DNA of 64,000 bases from DATCHW01 sp963806045 (GCA_963806045.1 CAWDWP010000002.1:1-64000), one strand, 5' to 3'. Positions 44,397 through 54,215 are shown, counted from the first letter of the stretch. Made by a program: numbers and translations. Notes: a model not told the origin generated them from the sequence alone.

Positions 44397-45137
44397 ATGA
44401 ATAATAAAAAATTAGCAATAGTTACCGGTGCGTCAAATGGAATTGGCAGAGCAATTTCGAAAAAACTCTGCGAAGATAATTTTATTATATTAGCCGTTGA
44501 TGTTGACGAAATAAACGGGAAAAAACTTGCGGAGGAAAAAGGAAATGATAACATCCATTTTTATAAATGTGATATTCAGATTGAAGATGAAGTGAAAAAG
44601 CTTTTTATTTTTGCGAAAAAGGAATTTGATAATATTGATGTTGTTGTGAACAATGCTGGAATTATAAAAGATAACCTGATTCAAAACATGCCGTTCGAAG
44701 ATTTCGACAAAGTTATTTCGGTGAACCTGAAAGGAACCTGGCTGATGTGCAAAGAAGCAGCGGTGATTATGAAACAGCAAAATAACGGTAGAATTATTAA
44801 TATAGCTTCACGTGCCTGGCTTGGAAATCCCGGACAATCTAATTATTCAGCTTCAAAAGCAGGTGTTATTGGATTAACAAGGGTTTTAGCTCTTGAGCTT
44901 GGCAGATATAATATCTTCGTGAATGCAGTTGCTCCCGGCTTGATTGATACACCGCTTACAAAATCACTAAGCAAAGATGTTCTTCAAAAATTAATTAATG
45001 CACAACCCACAAAATCAATCGGCTTGCCGGAAGATGTTGCTCATACCGTTGCTTTTCTGGCAAACGAAGATACAAGGTTTATAACGGGGCAGACTATTTA
45101 TGTCGACGGAGGAAAAAGTATAGGAGCAGGGATTTAA
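44397..45137 (+). CDS. Short-chain dehydrogenase/reductase (FabG-like)
   Basis: This is a 246-residue classical SDR. The nucleotide motif is VTGASNGIGRAI, the NNAG motif is present (VVVNNAGI), the catalytic residues are in INIASRAWLG and YSASK, and the end FITGQTIYVDGG is typical. It leads the plus-strand operon and lies 20 bases before the fused 4-hydroxybenzoyl-CoA reductase gene. It may act on a hydroxyacyl-CoA of the aromatic or pimelyl-CoA route. FabG-type fatty acid synthesis is possible but unlikely in this setting. Confidence 0.85.
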   Translation: MNNKKLAIVTGASNGIGRAISKKLCEDNFIILAVDVDEINGKKLAEEKGNDNIHFYKCDIQIEDEVKKLFIFAKKEFDNIDVVVNNAGIIKDNLIQNMPFEDFDKVISVNLKGTWLMCKEAAVIMKQQNNGRIINIASRAWLGNPGQSNYSASKAGVIGLTRVLALELGRYNIFVNAVAPGLIDTPLTKSLSKDVLQKLINAQPTKSIGLPEDVAHTVAFLANEDTRFITGQTIYVDGGKSIGAGI

Positions 45138-45157
45138 AATATGTTGAAAAATTTTTA

Positions 45158-47941
45158 TTGAGGCAAATCAAATTAAATATTAATGATGTAAGTTATGAGT
45201 TCCTTGTTGATGAGCATGAGATGCTTGCCAATACTATCCGTAACCGAGCCGGGTTAACAGGAACAAAGCTCGGATGCGAGCAGGGGAGCTGCGGCGCATG
45301 TACGGTTTTGATTAATGATGTTCCGGCTTTAAGCTGCATCACTCCGGTCATCAAATGCGAAGGTGCAGAGATATTAACTATTGAAGCAATTGCGCAAAAC
45401 GGAAAACTTCATAGACTGCAGGAAAAGTTTGTAGAAAAAGGAGCAATACAATGTGGTTATTGCACACCGGGTATGGTGATGTCATCTCTGGGTTTTTTAA
45501 AAAATAATCCGAATCCGACGATTAATGAAATTAAAGAATCAATTTCAGGAAATCTATGCCGGTGCACTGGATATAAAAAAATTATTGAAGCTATTTCGGA
45601 ATACGCTTCAGAGATAAACGGAAAAAGTGTTAAACAGACAGAAGAAAGTAAAAATCCATTCTTAAAAGTCGGTAAACCCATACCGTACATTGAAGCAGTA
45701 AAAAAAGTAAAAGGTGAAGCTGATTATGCAGATGATATAAAAATAAAAAATTCTCTCTATTGTAAATTTTTAAGAAGTACACAAGCTCACGCAATTATAA
45801 AAAGCATAGATATCAGCGAAGCTCTAAAACTAAAAGGTGTAAGAAAAATAATTACGGGAAAAGATTTGCCGATTACATTCGGCGTTCTTCCTATTTCACA
45901 GGACGAAACTGCAATTGCTGTTGAAAAAGTTCGTTACATCGGCGAGATTGTTGCTGCAGTTGCAGCAGATACGCAAGAAATTGCTTCGGAAGCATGCAAA
46001 CTCATTAAAGTTGATTATACACCTCTGAAAACTTTTTTTGAAATTGACGATTCGCTTGCTGAAATCAAAGATGAAGAAAAAATCCATTTACATTGCAGAT
46101 ATAATAATAACATACACAAAAAAGCTGAACTACGTTTTGGAGACCAGCAGGAAGGAATAAAAAATTCTGAGATTAGTCATAAACTGGAATTCAAATTTGA
46201 AGGGGTAAATCACGGCTTCACGGAACCTCACGCGGCAACTGCTTATTGGGATGAGAACGGACTTACGATAATATCTGCTACTCAGGTTCCGCATTATCTG
46301 CATCGTTATCTTGCAAAGGTTCTTGAACTGCCAATGAACAGGATTCGTGTTATAAAACCCTACCTCGGTGGAGGATTTGGCGGAAAGAGTGACCCGTTCC
46401 CGCACGAACTTATTGTGGCGCATCTGTCAAGGTTGACGGGAAGACCTGTAAGAGTGCGGCTTACAAGGGAAGAAGTATTTTTGACAAATCACGGAAGACA
46501 CCCATCTAAAATGACTATGGAAGTAGGAGTCAATAAAGAAGGAAAACTAAATGTGATCGATGCGGACATACTAATCGATGGCGGTGCTTATGGAAGTTTT
46601 GGGGTTGTTACAACTTATTACAATGGAGTTCTTCTACAGGCACCTTACAAAATTGATAATTTCGGATTCAGGACAAGACGAGTTTATACAAATAAGCCGC
46701 AGTGTGGGGCTATGCGCGGTCATGGTGCAGTTAATCCGAGATTTGCAATGGAAAGCATGATCGATGAACTTGCACATAGAACAAAGATAGATCCTTGTGA
46801 AATTCGTTTTAAAAATTTTCTACCTTCAAATACCCTTACGGTAGGAGAATTCAGAATTACATCCAACGGAAGTGCTGAGTGTTTAACAGCTGTAATGGAA
46901 AAATCCGATTGGAAAAAACGACATGGAAAATTACCCTATGGAAAAGGAATGGGTGTAGCTTGCGGATTTTATATCAGCGGAAGTGCCCTTAAAATACACT
47001 GGAATGAATATCCTCAGTCTGTAGTGAATTTAAAGGTTGACCTTGATGGAAGAGTCCTTATCACGTCGGGTGCAAGCGATATCGGGCAGGGAAGCGATAC
47101 AATGCTGGCAATTATTGTATCGGAAGTTCTTGGATTGAGTATCGAAAATATTTTTGTTGTCGCTGCCGATACATTCCTGACTCCAATTGACCTTGGGAGT
47201 TATTCAAGCCGTGTTACATTTATGGCGGGAAATGCCGCAAAAATGGCTGCAGAAAATCTAAAGAAACTAATTTTTGAATCAATTTCAAAACTGAAAAACA
47301 TTCCTGTTGAAGAACTGAACATTTTTGAAGAAAGAATATTTTCAAATGACAGGACAATTGATTTAAGCTGGAAAGAAGCAGTTGAAATTGCTACAAGAAA
47401 AGTTGGGGCATTGACAGTTTCAGGCAATTACAATTCTCCAAAACTGGGTGGAAATTTTAAAGGTGCAGGTGCAGGATTGAGTCCGTCATATAGTTTCGGT
47501 GCAGTTATAGCAGAGGTAAAAGTTGATACTGATACGGGTGAAGTTAAAGTTACAAATATCTGGGGATCGCACGATTGCGGTAAAGCTATTAATCCGCTTG
47601 CCGTGGAAGGTCAGCTTGAAGGTTCCTGGCATATGGGGATGGGACAGGCACTCAGTGAAAGGATGAAATATTATAATGGACAACTGTTAAACCCGAATTT
47701 TCTTGATTATAAAATTCCAACCAGCGTTGATATTCCTGATATTGATACGACTATTATTGAATCAATAGACCCCGAAGGTCCATTTGGAGCAAAGGAATGC
47801 GGTGAGGGAGCAATACATCCCGTAATTCCTGCAATTGCAAATGCTGTCTATGATGCTGTCGGATACAGGATAACATCTCTGCCGATAAATCCTGAGGAAA
47901 TATTAAACTTCATCAAACAAAAATCTAAGAATATTGATTAG
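45158..47941 (+). CDS. 4-hydroxybenzoyl-CoA reductase, fused Fe-S and molybdopterin subunits
   Basis: This 927-residue xanthine-oxidase-family protein removes a phenolic hydroxyl from 4-hydroxybenzoyl-CoA, giving benzoyl-CoA. Residues 1-155 are the two-[2Fe-2S] subunit (CEQGSCGACTVL; CGYCTPGMVM and NLCRCTGYKKI). Residues about 170-927 are the molybdopterin subunit (GGGFGGKSDPFPHELIVAH, MRGHGAVNPRF, ASDIGQGSDTML, and the catalytic Glu in GAKECGEGAIHP). In known HcrABC enzymes these are separate proteins. The start codon is TTG at 45158. No ATG fits the frame. The substrate assignment depends on the partner subunit with its special cysteine loop and on the bcr neighbourhood. Confidence 0.84.
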   Translation: MRQIKLNINDVSYEFLVDEHEMLANTIRNRAGLTGTKLGCEQGSCGACTVLINDVPALSCITPVIKCEGAEILTIEAIAQNGKLHRLQEKFVEKGAIQCGYCTPGMVMSSLGFLKNNPNPTINEIKESISGNLCRCTGYKKIIEAISEYASEINGKSVKQTEESKNPFLKVGKPIPYIEAVKKVKGEADYADDIKIKNSLYCKFLRSTQAHAIIKSIDISEALKLKGVRKIITGKDLPITFGVLPISQDETAIAVEKVRYIGEIVAAVAADTQEIASEACKLIKVDYTPLKTFFEIDDSLAEIKDEEKIHLHCRYNNNIHKKAELRFGDQQEGIKNSEISHKLEFKFEGVNHGFTEPHAATAYWDENGLTIISATQVPHYLHRYLAKVLELPMNRIRVIKPYLGGGFGGKSDPFPHELIVAHLSRLTGRPVRVRLTREEVFLTNHGRHPSKMTMEVGVNKEGKLNVIDADILIDGGAYGSFGVVTTYYNGVLLQAPYKIDNFGFRTRRVYTNKPQCGAMRGHGAVNPRFAMESMIDELAHRTKIDPCEIRFKNFLPSNTLTVGEFRITSNGSAECLTAVMEKSDWKKRHGKLPYGKGMGVACGFYISGSALKIHWNEYPQSVVNLKVDLDGRVLITSGASDIGQGSDTMLAIIVSEVLGLSIENIFVVAADTFLTPIDLGSYSSRVTFMAGNAAKMAAENLKKLIFESISKLKNIPVEELNIFEERIFSNDRTIDLSWKEAVEIATRKVGALTVSGNYNSPKLGGNFKGAGAGLSPSYSFGAVIAEVKVDTDTGEVKVTNIWGSHDCGKAINPLAVEGQLEGSWHMGMGQALSERMKYYNGQLLNPNFLDYKIPTSVDIPDIDTTIIESIDPEGPFGAKECGEGAIHPVIPAIANAVYDAVGYRITSLPINPEEILNFIKQKSKNID

Positions 47942-48872
47942 TACAAAAAACATATATTTGAAACCGGATACTTTAAAATCGGTATTAAAATATGCCTCTC
48001 AAAATAAAGAGAGTTTCAAATATGTTGCAGGGGGGACTGATGTGTTTGCTAATCGTTTTCTTGGAAATGAAAGTTCGGATTGTTTCATTGATATCACCGG
48101 AATTAAAGAACTTATGGGGTGTGAAGAAATTAGTGGTTATTATAGAATCGGTACTTTAACAACTTTAAATAATTTGATTTCTAATCAGTTTATAAAAACC
48201 GAATTTCCGATATTAACAGAAGCGGCTAAATCGGTCGCTTCTCCTCTTATCCGGTATCGTGCAACAATCGGAGGTAATCTTCTGTGTGAAAACCGGTGCT
48301 ACTATTATAATCAATCTGACTGGTGGAAAGATTCGGCAGGTTATTGTTTGAAATGTGAGGGTGATGTTTGCATTGCAACCGGAAGTAAAAAATCCTGCTA
48401 TTCGGAATTTATTTCAGATACTGCCCCTGCTTTAATCAGCCTTGATGCGGAAATAGAAGTTATAGAATCAGGAAATAAAAAAAGAATCAAAATAGAAGAT
48501 ATTTATTCCTGTGAAGGCATTAATCCCAGAAAATTAAATAGTTCTGATTTAATTACTGCTATATATATCCCTCTGGGTATGAAGTATAAATCTGTTTATA
48601 AAAAATTAAGGACACGGGAAAGTTTAGAATTCACATCTCTTACTTCGGCGGCTACAACAAATAAAAACAAAAAGCTTAAAATTGTTTTAGCCGGTGTAGA
48701 TTCCGGACCTGTTATTTATGAGGGAACAATTCATGATAACAAAGAAGAAATTTTAAAACATCTCCTTAAAAAAGCCCGCTCGATTGAAAATGATATGTAC
48801 TCCAGGGAATACAGAAGAAAAATGATTAATGTATATCTTGATAAAAGTTTTGAGGAATTGGAAGTAAAGTAG
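47934..48872 (+). CDS. hcrB: 4-hydroxybenzoyl-CoA reductase FAD subunit with extra 4Fe-4S loop
   Basis: This 312-residue FAD-binding subunit is of the CO dehydrogenase/xanthine oxidase type (YVAGGTDVFAN; ATIGGNLLCE). An insertion after residue 118 carries Cys122, Cys138, Cys146 and Cys155 (RCYYYNQSDW, YCLKCEGDVC, KSCYSEF). This cluster-binding loop is the hallmark of the beta subunit of 4-hydroxybenzoyl-CoA reductase; it allows electrons to run from ferredoxin to the molybdenum site. The TTG start overlaps the end of the fused gene by eight bases. It strongly supports the assignment of the whole operon. Confidence 0.88.
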   Translation: MISTKNIYLKPDTLKSVLKYASQNKESFKYVAGGTDVFANRFLGNESSDCFIDITGIKELMGCEEISGYYRIGTLTTLNNLISNQFIKTEFPILTEAAKSVASPLIRYRATIGGNLLCENRCYYYNQSDWWKDSAGYCLKCEGDVCIATGSKKSCYSEFISDTAPALISLDAEIEVIESGNKKRIKIEDIYSCEGINPRKLNSSDLITAIYIPLGMKYKSVYKKLRTRESLEFTSLTSAATTNKNKKLKIVLAGVDSGPVIYEGTIHDNKEEILKHLLKKARSIENDMYSREYRRKMINVYLDKSFEELEVK

Positions 48873-48937
48873 AATATCAAACAATTATAGTATTATTCCG
48901 GCAACTTTATTTCTCAATTCAAGATCAGAATATTAAA

Positions 48938-50038
48938 TTACTTTAATATATCACTTTTAACAAATGATGCAGCTTTATATTCTTCCATTAATGTTTCCAT
49001 CAACTTCTTGACTGAAATAATTTCCTTTGTTTTGTATACATTTGCTCCCGCAAATGCAAAACCATGATCCAAATTTCCGGTTGATGCGTTTTGTAACGCA
49101 AATGCAATACAATAAGGAGCAGTTTTGTAATCGCATGTTATTATACAATGATAGGGGCATTTAAAAGGATGTTTCTTACCTTTCTCAACATTCTCCAGAA
49201 ATTTATTCCTGATTGCTCTGCCCGGCATACCAACGGGACTTTTTATAATCATTACATCTTCTTCGTTAGAATCAATATATGTTTGTTTGAATTTAATTGA
49301 TGCGTCGCACTCGTGAGTTGTAACAAAGCGTGTTCCCATCTGTACTCCTGATGCACCCATTTTAAGGAATTTATTTATATCGCTACCCGTGTAAATTCCT
49401 CCTGCTGCAATTACGGGAATTGTTTTATTAAACTTTACTTCGAATGGCTTAATAATTTTAATCACTGCCGGGATTAGTTTTTCCAGTGTATAATCTGAAT
49501 TTTTTATTTGCTCTTCTTTGAACCCAAGATGTCCTCCTGCAAGTGGTCCTTCAACAACAACTGCATCTGGAGGGTAATTGTATTTCTCAGTCCAGTTTTT
49601 CGCAATAATGCCGGCTGCTCTCGCGGAAGAAACTATGGGAACGAGTTTTGTCTTTTCATTTTCTTTCAAAAAAGACGGCAGGTCAAGCGGAAGACCTGCG
49701 CCGGAAAATATAATATCAATTTTTTCTTCAATTGCGGTTCTTACAATATCAGCATAGTTTGATAATGCCCTCATTATGTTTACACCGATTATTCCTTTTG
49801 ATAGTTTTCTGGCATTAGTTATTTCTTTTCTTAATACCCGGAGGTTTGCTTCAAGCCAGTTGGAATCTTTGTCAGGTTCCATAATACCAATTCCTGCAGT
49901 AGCAATAACTCCTATACCCCCCTCATTTGCAACGGCGGAGGCTAACCCGGATAGTGAAATTCTCACACCCATACCTCCCTGAATAATCGGGATTGTGGCT
50001 CTTAATTCACCTATTAATAGATCTTTGATATACGCCAA
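48938..50038 (-). CDS. Nitronate monooxygenase-like FMN protein
   Basis: This 366-residue TIM-barrel flavoprotein belongs to the nitronate monooxygenase/2-nitropropane dioxygenase family. IPIIQGGMGVRISLSGLASAV is the flavin-binding start, VVVEGPLAGGHLG holds the catalytic-His region, and IPVIAAGGIYTG and GASGVQMGTRFV bind phosphate. The C-terminal cysteine group CPYHCIITCDYKTAPYC is typical of the Bacteroidota branch. It could serve as a nitronate oxidase or an enoyl reductase of the FabK type. It is convergent with the 4-hydroxybenzoyl-CoA reductase operon and not clearly part of it. Confidence 0.85.
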   Translation of the reverse strand: MAYIKDLLIGELRATIPIIQGGMGVRISLSGLASAVANEGGIGVIATAGIGIMEPDKDSNWLEANLRVLRKEITNARKLSKGIIGVNIMRALSNYADIVRTAIEEKIDIIFSGAGLPLDLPSFLKENEKTKLVPIVSSARAAGIIAKNWTEKYNYPPDAVVVEGPLAGGHLGFKEEQIKNSDYTLEKLIPAVIKIIKPFEVKFNKTIPVIAAGGIYTGSDINKFLKMGASGVQMGTRFVTTHECDASIKFKQTYIDSNEEDVMIIKSPVGMPGRAIRNKFLENVEKGKKHPFKCPYHCIITCDYKTAPYCIAFALQNASTGNLDHGFAFAGANVYKTKEIISVKKLMETLMEEYKAASFVKSDILK

Positions 50039-50345
50039 TAAAATATTTACCTTGATTTATTTAAATAACTTAATAATGATATATAACAATTAACGTTATA
50101 AAATCGTTTTAATACAAAGTGCTTTTTTATCTTCCTTCAAAGATACAAATTGAAATGTCCCGTATCGAAGAAAATTCGATAATAAAATTCTAATTTATAT
50201 TAAAAATTCTGACATAAGATAACACAATTATTTATTATAAATTAGTGAAAAAGTATTTTTGAACTTATTAGAATATTTTGGATTAATAATTAAGATTTTT
50301 CCACATATTGATTTGATTATATTCAAGTTATATAATTGTTCGTAT

Positions 50346-51449
50346 ATGTCATCCAAGATAATTAAGTTAATATTAATCTACCAAATATCATTAGTTATTA
50401 GCATATCGTTTGCGCAAGCATCAGATTTTGACAGTTCTAAACTAGATTATAATAAAATTTATTCTTTTGCTCTGGATGGTGATGCCGGGTTAGTGCTAAA
50501 TTTTTTTCAGTCGATTGATACAGTTTTATTAAATGGAAAGGATAAAAACTTCATTTACCAGTTTAATCAGAGATTTAAGTTTAATGCAGATTTGAGTGGA
50601 TATCTTGAAGAGCGAAAATCAACAATAGATGAATTATTAAAGATATTTAGCGATTATTGGAGATTATCTTTATTAGACAATTCGGGAAATTTTGAAAGAT
50701 TATTGAGAAATAAAGTTACATCATATCTTGCTCAAATTTATGAACCATCGAAATTATTAAAAACTGACTCACCTGAAGATTCAATTAATTTCTTCCTGGA
50801 AAAATACTTAAATTCTTTGGGTCTCTATACTACCGGTTATGGAAAAACAGGTAAATATTATGATTTACTTGTCTGGAAAGAACAGCAGGATTCCATTTTC
50901 AATTTCGTACTGGGAGATGAAAATATTTCTGTTGATGTAATTTTTATGGATAAATTTGTAACTCTTGGCTGGGAAGAATATTCTACTTTGGGGAAATATT
51001 ATCCCGGGGGATGGGCAACAAATAAATCACTATTTTGTGTTAAGTCTGCTTATGATATAAGCAGTGAAAATTTTTTAGTTAGTTATCTTGCTCATGAGGG
51101 CAGGCATTTCAGTGATTATAAATTATTCCCGAAATTATCAGGAGCCGATTTGGAATACAGGGCGAAATTAACGGAATTAAGTCTTGCAAAAAAATCTTTA
51201 TTTGATATCATAAATTTCTTCATTAACAATGCAAATTATGAAAGCGAAAATGCCCACCCGGTAGCAAATTACTGTGTTATAAGAGCTTTATCCGGAATAT
51301 TATTTAATTCGAATTTTGAAAATGATATTAATTTATGGAAAGATAAAAGTGTGGATGACATAAATAAATCCAGCCTTGATTTGTTAAAACAAAATACATC
51401 AGATTTAGAGAAAATCGGAGAAAATGTACAGAAATTCATTAAAAAATAA
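50346..51449 (+). CDS. Secreted putative zinc metallopeptidase
   Basis: This exported protein of 367 residues is of unknown family. I prefer the ATG at 50346 because it begins a clean signal peptide (IIKLILIYQISLVISISFAQ) rather than the upstream TTG. Residues 250-254 read HEGRH, an HExxH zinc motif in LAHEGRHFSDYKLF, and Glu270 or Glu277 downstream could be the third ligand as in gluzincins. Much of the rest is helical. It shares an operon with an LprI-like protein 17 bases later. The peptidase function is inferred from a short motif only. Confidence 0.6.
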   Translation: MSSKIIKLILIYQISLVISISFAQASDFDSSKLDYNKIYSFALDGDAGLVLNFFQSIDTVLLNGKDKNFIYQFNQRFKFNADLSGYLEERKSTIDELLKIFSDYWRLSLLDNSGNFERLLRNKVTSYLAQIYEPSKLLKTDSPEDSINFFLEKYLNSLGLYTTGYGKTGKYYDLLVWKEQQDSIFNFVLGDENISVDVIFMDKFVTLGWEEYSTLGKYYPGGWATNKSLFCVKSAYDISSENFLVSYLAHEGRHFSDYKLFPKLSGADLEYRAKLTELSLAKKSLFDIINFFINNANYESENAHPVANYCVIRALSGILFNSNFENDINLWKDKSVDDINKSSLDLLKQNTSDLEKIGENVQKFIKK

Positions 51450-51466
51450 AATAAATATATTTAAAC

Positions 51467-51883
51467 ATGAAAAGTAAATTTTTTATTGCTTTATTTTTTT
51501 GTCTTATTAGTTCATTAAAAATTTATTCGCAGGAAGATAAACATCCTATTGATGTTTATCTGGATTCCTGCATGGAAATAAATCCTTCTACTGCTGGTAT
51601 AGTGAGATGTACGGATGAAGCAATCAAAATGTGGGATAATGAACTTAATAAATTTTATAAATTATTAATTAAAACTCTTGATGGTGAATCAGTGAATATA
51701 CTCAAATCCGCTCAATTAGAATGGATAGTATTCAGAGATAAAGAATTCACTAATATTGAAAATATTTTTTCCAGGAAGGAAGGAACGATGTATATTCCAA
51801 TGCAGTTATTCGCTAGGCTTGAAATTATTAAAACCAGAGCACTTCAGCTTCAGGACTATTATGAACTTTTGACAGAAAATTAG
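51467..51883 (+). CDS. LprI/DUF1311-like secreted protein
   Basis: This 138-residue exported protein has signal peptide residues 1-21 (ending YSQ). The mature part follows the DUF1311 pattern: paired cysteines (CMEINPSTAGIVRC), AIKMWDNELNKFYKLL, then LKSAQLEWIVFRDKEF. In mycobacteria LprI inhibits lysozyme, but most members are uncharacterised. It is cotranscribed with the putative metallopeptidase. Function here is unknown; protection against muramidases is one possibility. Confidence 0.75.
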   Translation: MKSKFFIALFFCLISSLKIYSQEDKHPIDVYLDSCMEINPSTAGIVRCTDEAIKMWDNELNKFYKLLIKTLDGESVNILKSAQLEWIVFRDKEFTNIENIFSRKEGTMYIPMQLFARLEIIKTRALQLQDYYELLTEN

Positions 51884-52082
51884 TCGCCGATTATTTTCGC
51901 TCATAATTGGTTCAAATCAAATGGATAATTGAACAAGTTTTATTCAGATTAGATTTAACCAAACAATTTACTTTCTTGAAGAAATTCTCATTAACTATGC
52001 TTTTATTAGAACTTTATGCTTAAAAAATCTGTTATTTTGATAAACAGATTCTATCAAATTTATTAATCAAAAAATAATAACG

Positions 52083-53033
52083 ATGACAGATAAGAAAATT
52101 ATCGCTATCATTGGCGCAACCGGAGCTCAGGGTGGGGGACTTGCAAAAGCCATTCTGAATGATAAAAACAGTGACTTCACTGTAAGAGCAATAACACGGA
52201 ATATAAATTCCGAAAAAGCGACAGCACTTGCCGAACAGGGTGCTGAAGTTGTTTCTGCTAACTTAGATGATTTAAATAGCCTTATAAAAGCATTCGATGG
52301 AGCTTATGGAGTTTATTGTGTTACAAATTTCTGGGAACATCTTTCACCTGAAAAGGAAATGGAACAGGCATTAAATATGGCGAAAGCTGCCAAAGCTTCT
52401 GGTATAAAACACGCAATATGGTCAACTCTTGACGATACAAGAAAGTTTATTCCTTTAAGCGATAATCGTATGCCAACACTGATGGGAAAATATAAAGTTC
52501 CTCACTTCGATGGCAAAGGAGAATCTGATCACTTTTTCACAGATGAAGGAGTTCCTGTTACAATACTCCAAACTGTATTATATTGGGATAATTTTATTTA
52601 CTTTGGAATGGGACCTAAAAAAGGACCCGACGGGAAATTGAGTATTACATTACCAATGGGTGATAAAAGACTGTCCGGCATAGCTGCTGAAGATATAGGT
52701 AAATGCGCCTATGGAATTTTCAAGAAAGGAAACGAGTATATCGGGAGAACCATTGGAATAGCCGGTGAACATTTGAAGGTAAATCAGATGGCAAAAATTT
52801 TCTCAAAAATATTAAGTAAAGAAATTCATTATAATGATGTGTCACCTGATATTTACCGTAAGTTTGGTTTTCCGGGCGCTGATGACTTGGGGAATATGTT
52901 TCAGTTCTATAGAGATTTCGAAGAGAGTTTTGTAGCTTCGCGAAGTGTTGATTTATCCAGAAAACTTAATCCTGAATTACAATCGTTCGAAGAATGGTTA
53001 ACAAAAAACAAAGATCGAATTCCACTAGAATAA
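52083..53033 (+). CDS. NmrA-family NAD(P)-binding protein
   Basis: This 316-residue atypical short-chain dehydrogenase-like protein has IAIIGATGAQGGGLAKAIL as nucleotide site and AGIAAEDIGKCAYGIFKKG as a typical NmrA segment. NmrA-like and HSCARG proteins often sense NAD(P) redox state instead of catalysing a reaction, while others are quinone or ether reductases. It is monocistronic, with no partner gene evident on either side. Confidence 0.82.
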   Translation: MTDKKIIAIIGATGAQGGGLAKAILNDKNSDFTVRAITRNINSEKATALAEQGAEVVSANLDDLNSLIKAFDGAYGVYCVTNFWEHLSPEKEMEQALNMAKAAKASGIKHAIWSTLDDTRKFIPLSDNRMPTLMGKYKVPHFDGKGESDHFFTDEGVPVTILQTVLYWDNFIYFGMGPKKGPDGKLSITLPMGDKRLSGIAAEDIGKCAYGIFKKGNEYIGRTIGIAGEHLKVNQMAKIFSKILSKEIHYNDVSPDIYRKFGFPGADDLGNMFQFYRDFEESFVASRSVDLSRKLNPELQSFEEWLTKNKDRIPLE

Positions 53034-53059
53034 ATCTTTCGTTCGTAAATCAGGATAAT

Positions 53060-53743
53060 TTACTTTAAATTGGTTTCTTTTGCAAACCTAGCAATAATAT
53101 TTTTTGAAAAAGGTGAATCAAAATCTGATAACCTTTCCGGATGCCATTGTATCCCGATCATAAATGCTTTGTTAGTTTTATCTTCAAATTCTATTCCTTC
53201 GATGATTCCATCGGGAGATTTTGAATTAATGATTAGTCCTTCTCCCGGTCTGTCAATCGCCTGATGATGTGAACTTGTTACGTCTCCTGTTTTTGATTTT
53301 ACAATATTTTTTAATAGCGTATCATCTAATATGTTAATACTATGAATTCTATTCTCTACATCTGAAATTTTCCTATGGTTAACATTCCTTTGTGTCTCGA
53401 GGTCAAATATAAGATTCCCTTTGCAATGCACATTAATCAGTTGACAACCACGGCAGATTCCAAGTATAGGGATTTTATTATTAATAGCTCTCTCAAGTAG
53501 ATTAAGTTCAAATCCATCTCTTTCCGGAATATAGGTGCCCTTTCTTTCAGATGGATCCCAGTCAAAATAAATTTCCGGATATATATCCACTCCCCCGGTA
53601 AGTATTAATCCTGAACAATCGTCCAATTTACTTAAGTCATTTTTATCTTTATAATCCAGAATAATATATTGAGAATTGAAATATTCCAACCACGCAATAT
53701 ATTTATCCCACCCTGTATCGGATTTCGATATGCCAATTTTCAT
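53060..53743 (-). CDS. Class I glutamine amidotransferase-like hydrolase (PuuD/peptidase C26)
   Basis: This 227-residue protein has the nucleophile elbow ILGICRGCQLINV with its Cys, and the catalytic pair is in GIQWHPERL. The VDIYPEIYFDWDP segment and the length match gamma-glutamyl-gamma-aminobutyrate hydrolases. It would cleave a gamma-glutamyl amide, perhaps from polyamine turnover, but no puu genes lie nearby. It is convergent with the NmrA gene. The exact substrate is not determined. Confidence 0.83.
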   Translation of the reverse strand: MKIGISKSDTGWDKYIAWLEYFNSQYIILDYKDKNDLSKLDDCSGLILTGGVDIYPEIYFDWDPSERKGTYIPERDGFELNLLERAINNKIPILGICRGCQLINVHCKGNLIFDLETQRNVNHRKISDVENRIHSINILDDTLLKNIVKSKTGDVTSSHHQAIDRPGEGLIINSKSPDGIIEGIEFEDKTNKAFMIGIQWHPERLSDFDSPFSKNIIARFAKETNLK

Positions 53744-54215
53744 CGATATTTAATAAGTTTACTAAAAATTAATAAATATTACCTCAATTAATAAGTGAAA
53801 TTATCTTAAAATTATGAAATTTCTTAAAAAATACCTCCAAATAAATAGTTCAAGATTTTCCATTTTAAAATTATGTAGTAATTTTTATGACACTAAAATC
53901 CTAATCCTTATTATATACAGAAATATAATTTATGACAATATTTGCAGGAAGTTAAAAATACATAAAATTAATTTTAGAATAAAGAAATGATAATAATTTG
54001 TTAAATTATGATGACTATCATAAAAATAACTACTCCGAATGGATTAGTCTCTTTTTCATCTATAAGGACTATATTTTTTTAAGTTAATCATTATTAAATT
54101 GTAAATATTTAAAAGTAAAGGGTGCGCAAAAATGGGAATGCATTGTATTTTTTAAATATATTATTGAAACATTTATAATTTTTAAAATATATAAATTAAT
54201 ATTTAAGGAGTTTAT
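53744..54215. other. AT-rich intergenic region upstream of the sigma factor gene
   Basis: These 472 bases hold no convincing gene. One 58-codon frame (53814-53990) is AT-driven and has no relatives that I recognise. The end has a clear AAGGAG ribosome site at 54205-54210 for the sigma gene. Promoters are probably here, but I see no motif I can name. Confidence 0.5.

Noticed and set aside
53814..53990. A 58-codon frame between the amidotransferase-like and sigma factor genes
   Set aside because: Its composition follows the local AT bias. It has no ribosome site and no recognisable family, so it is noted only as a possible frame.
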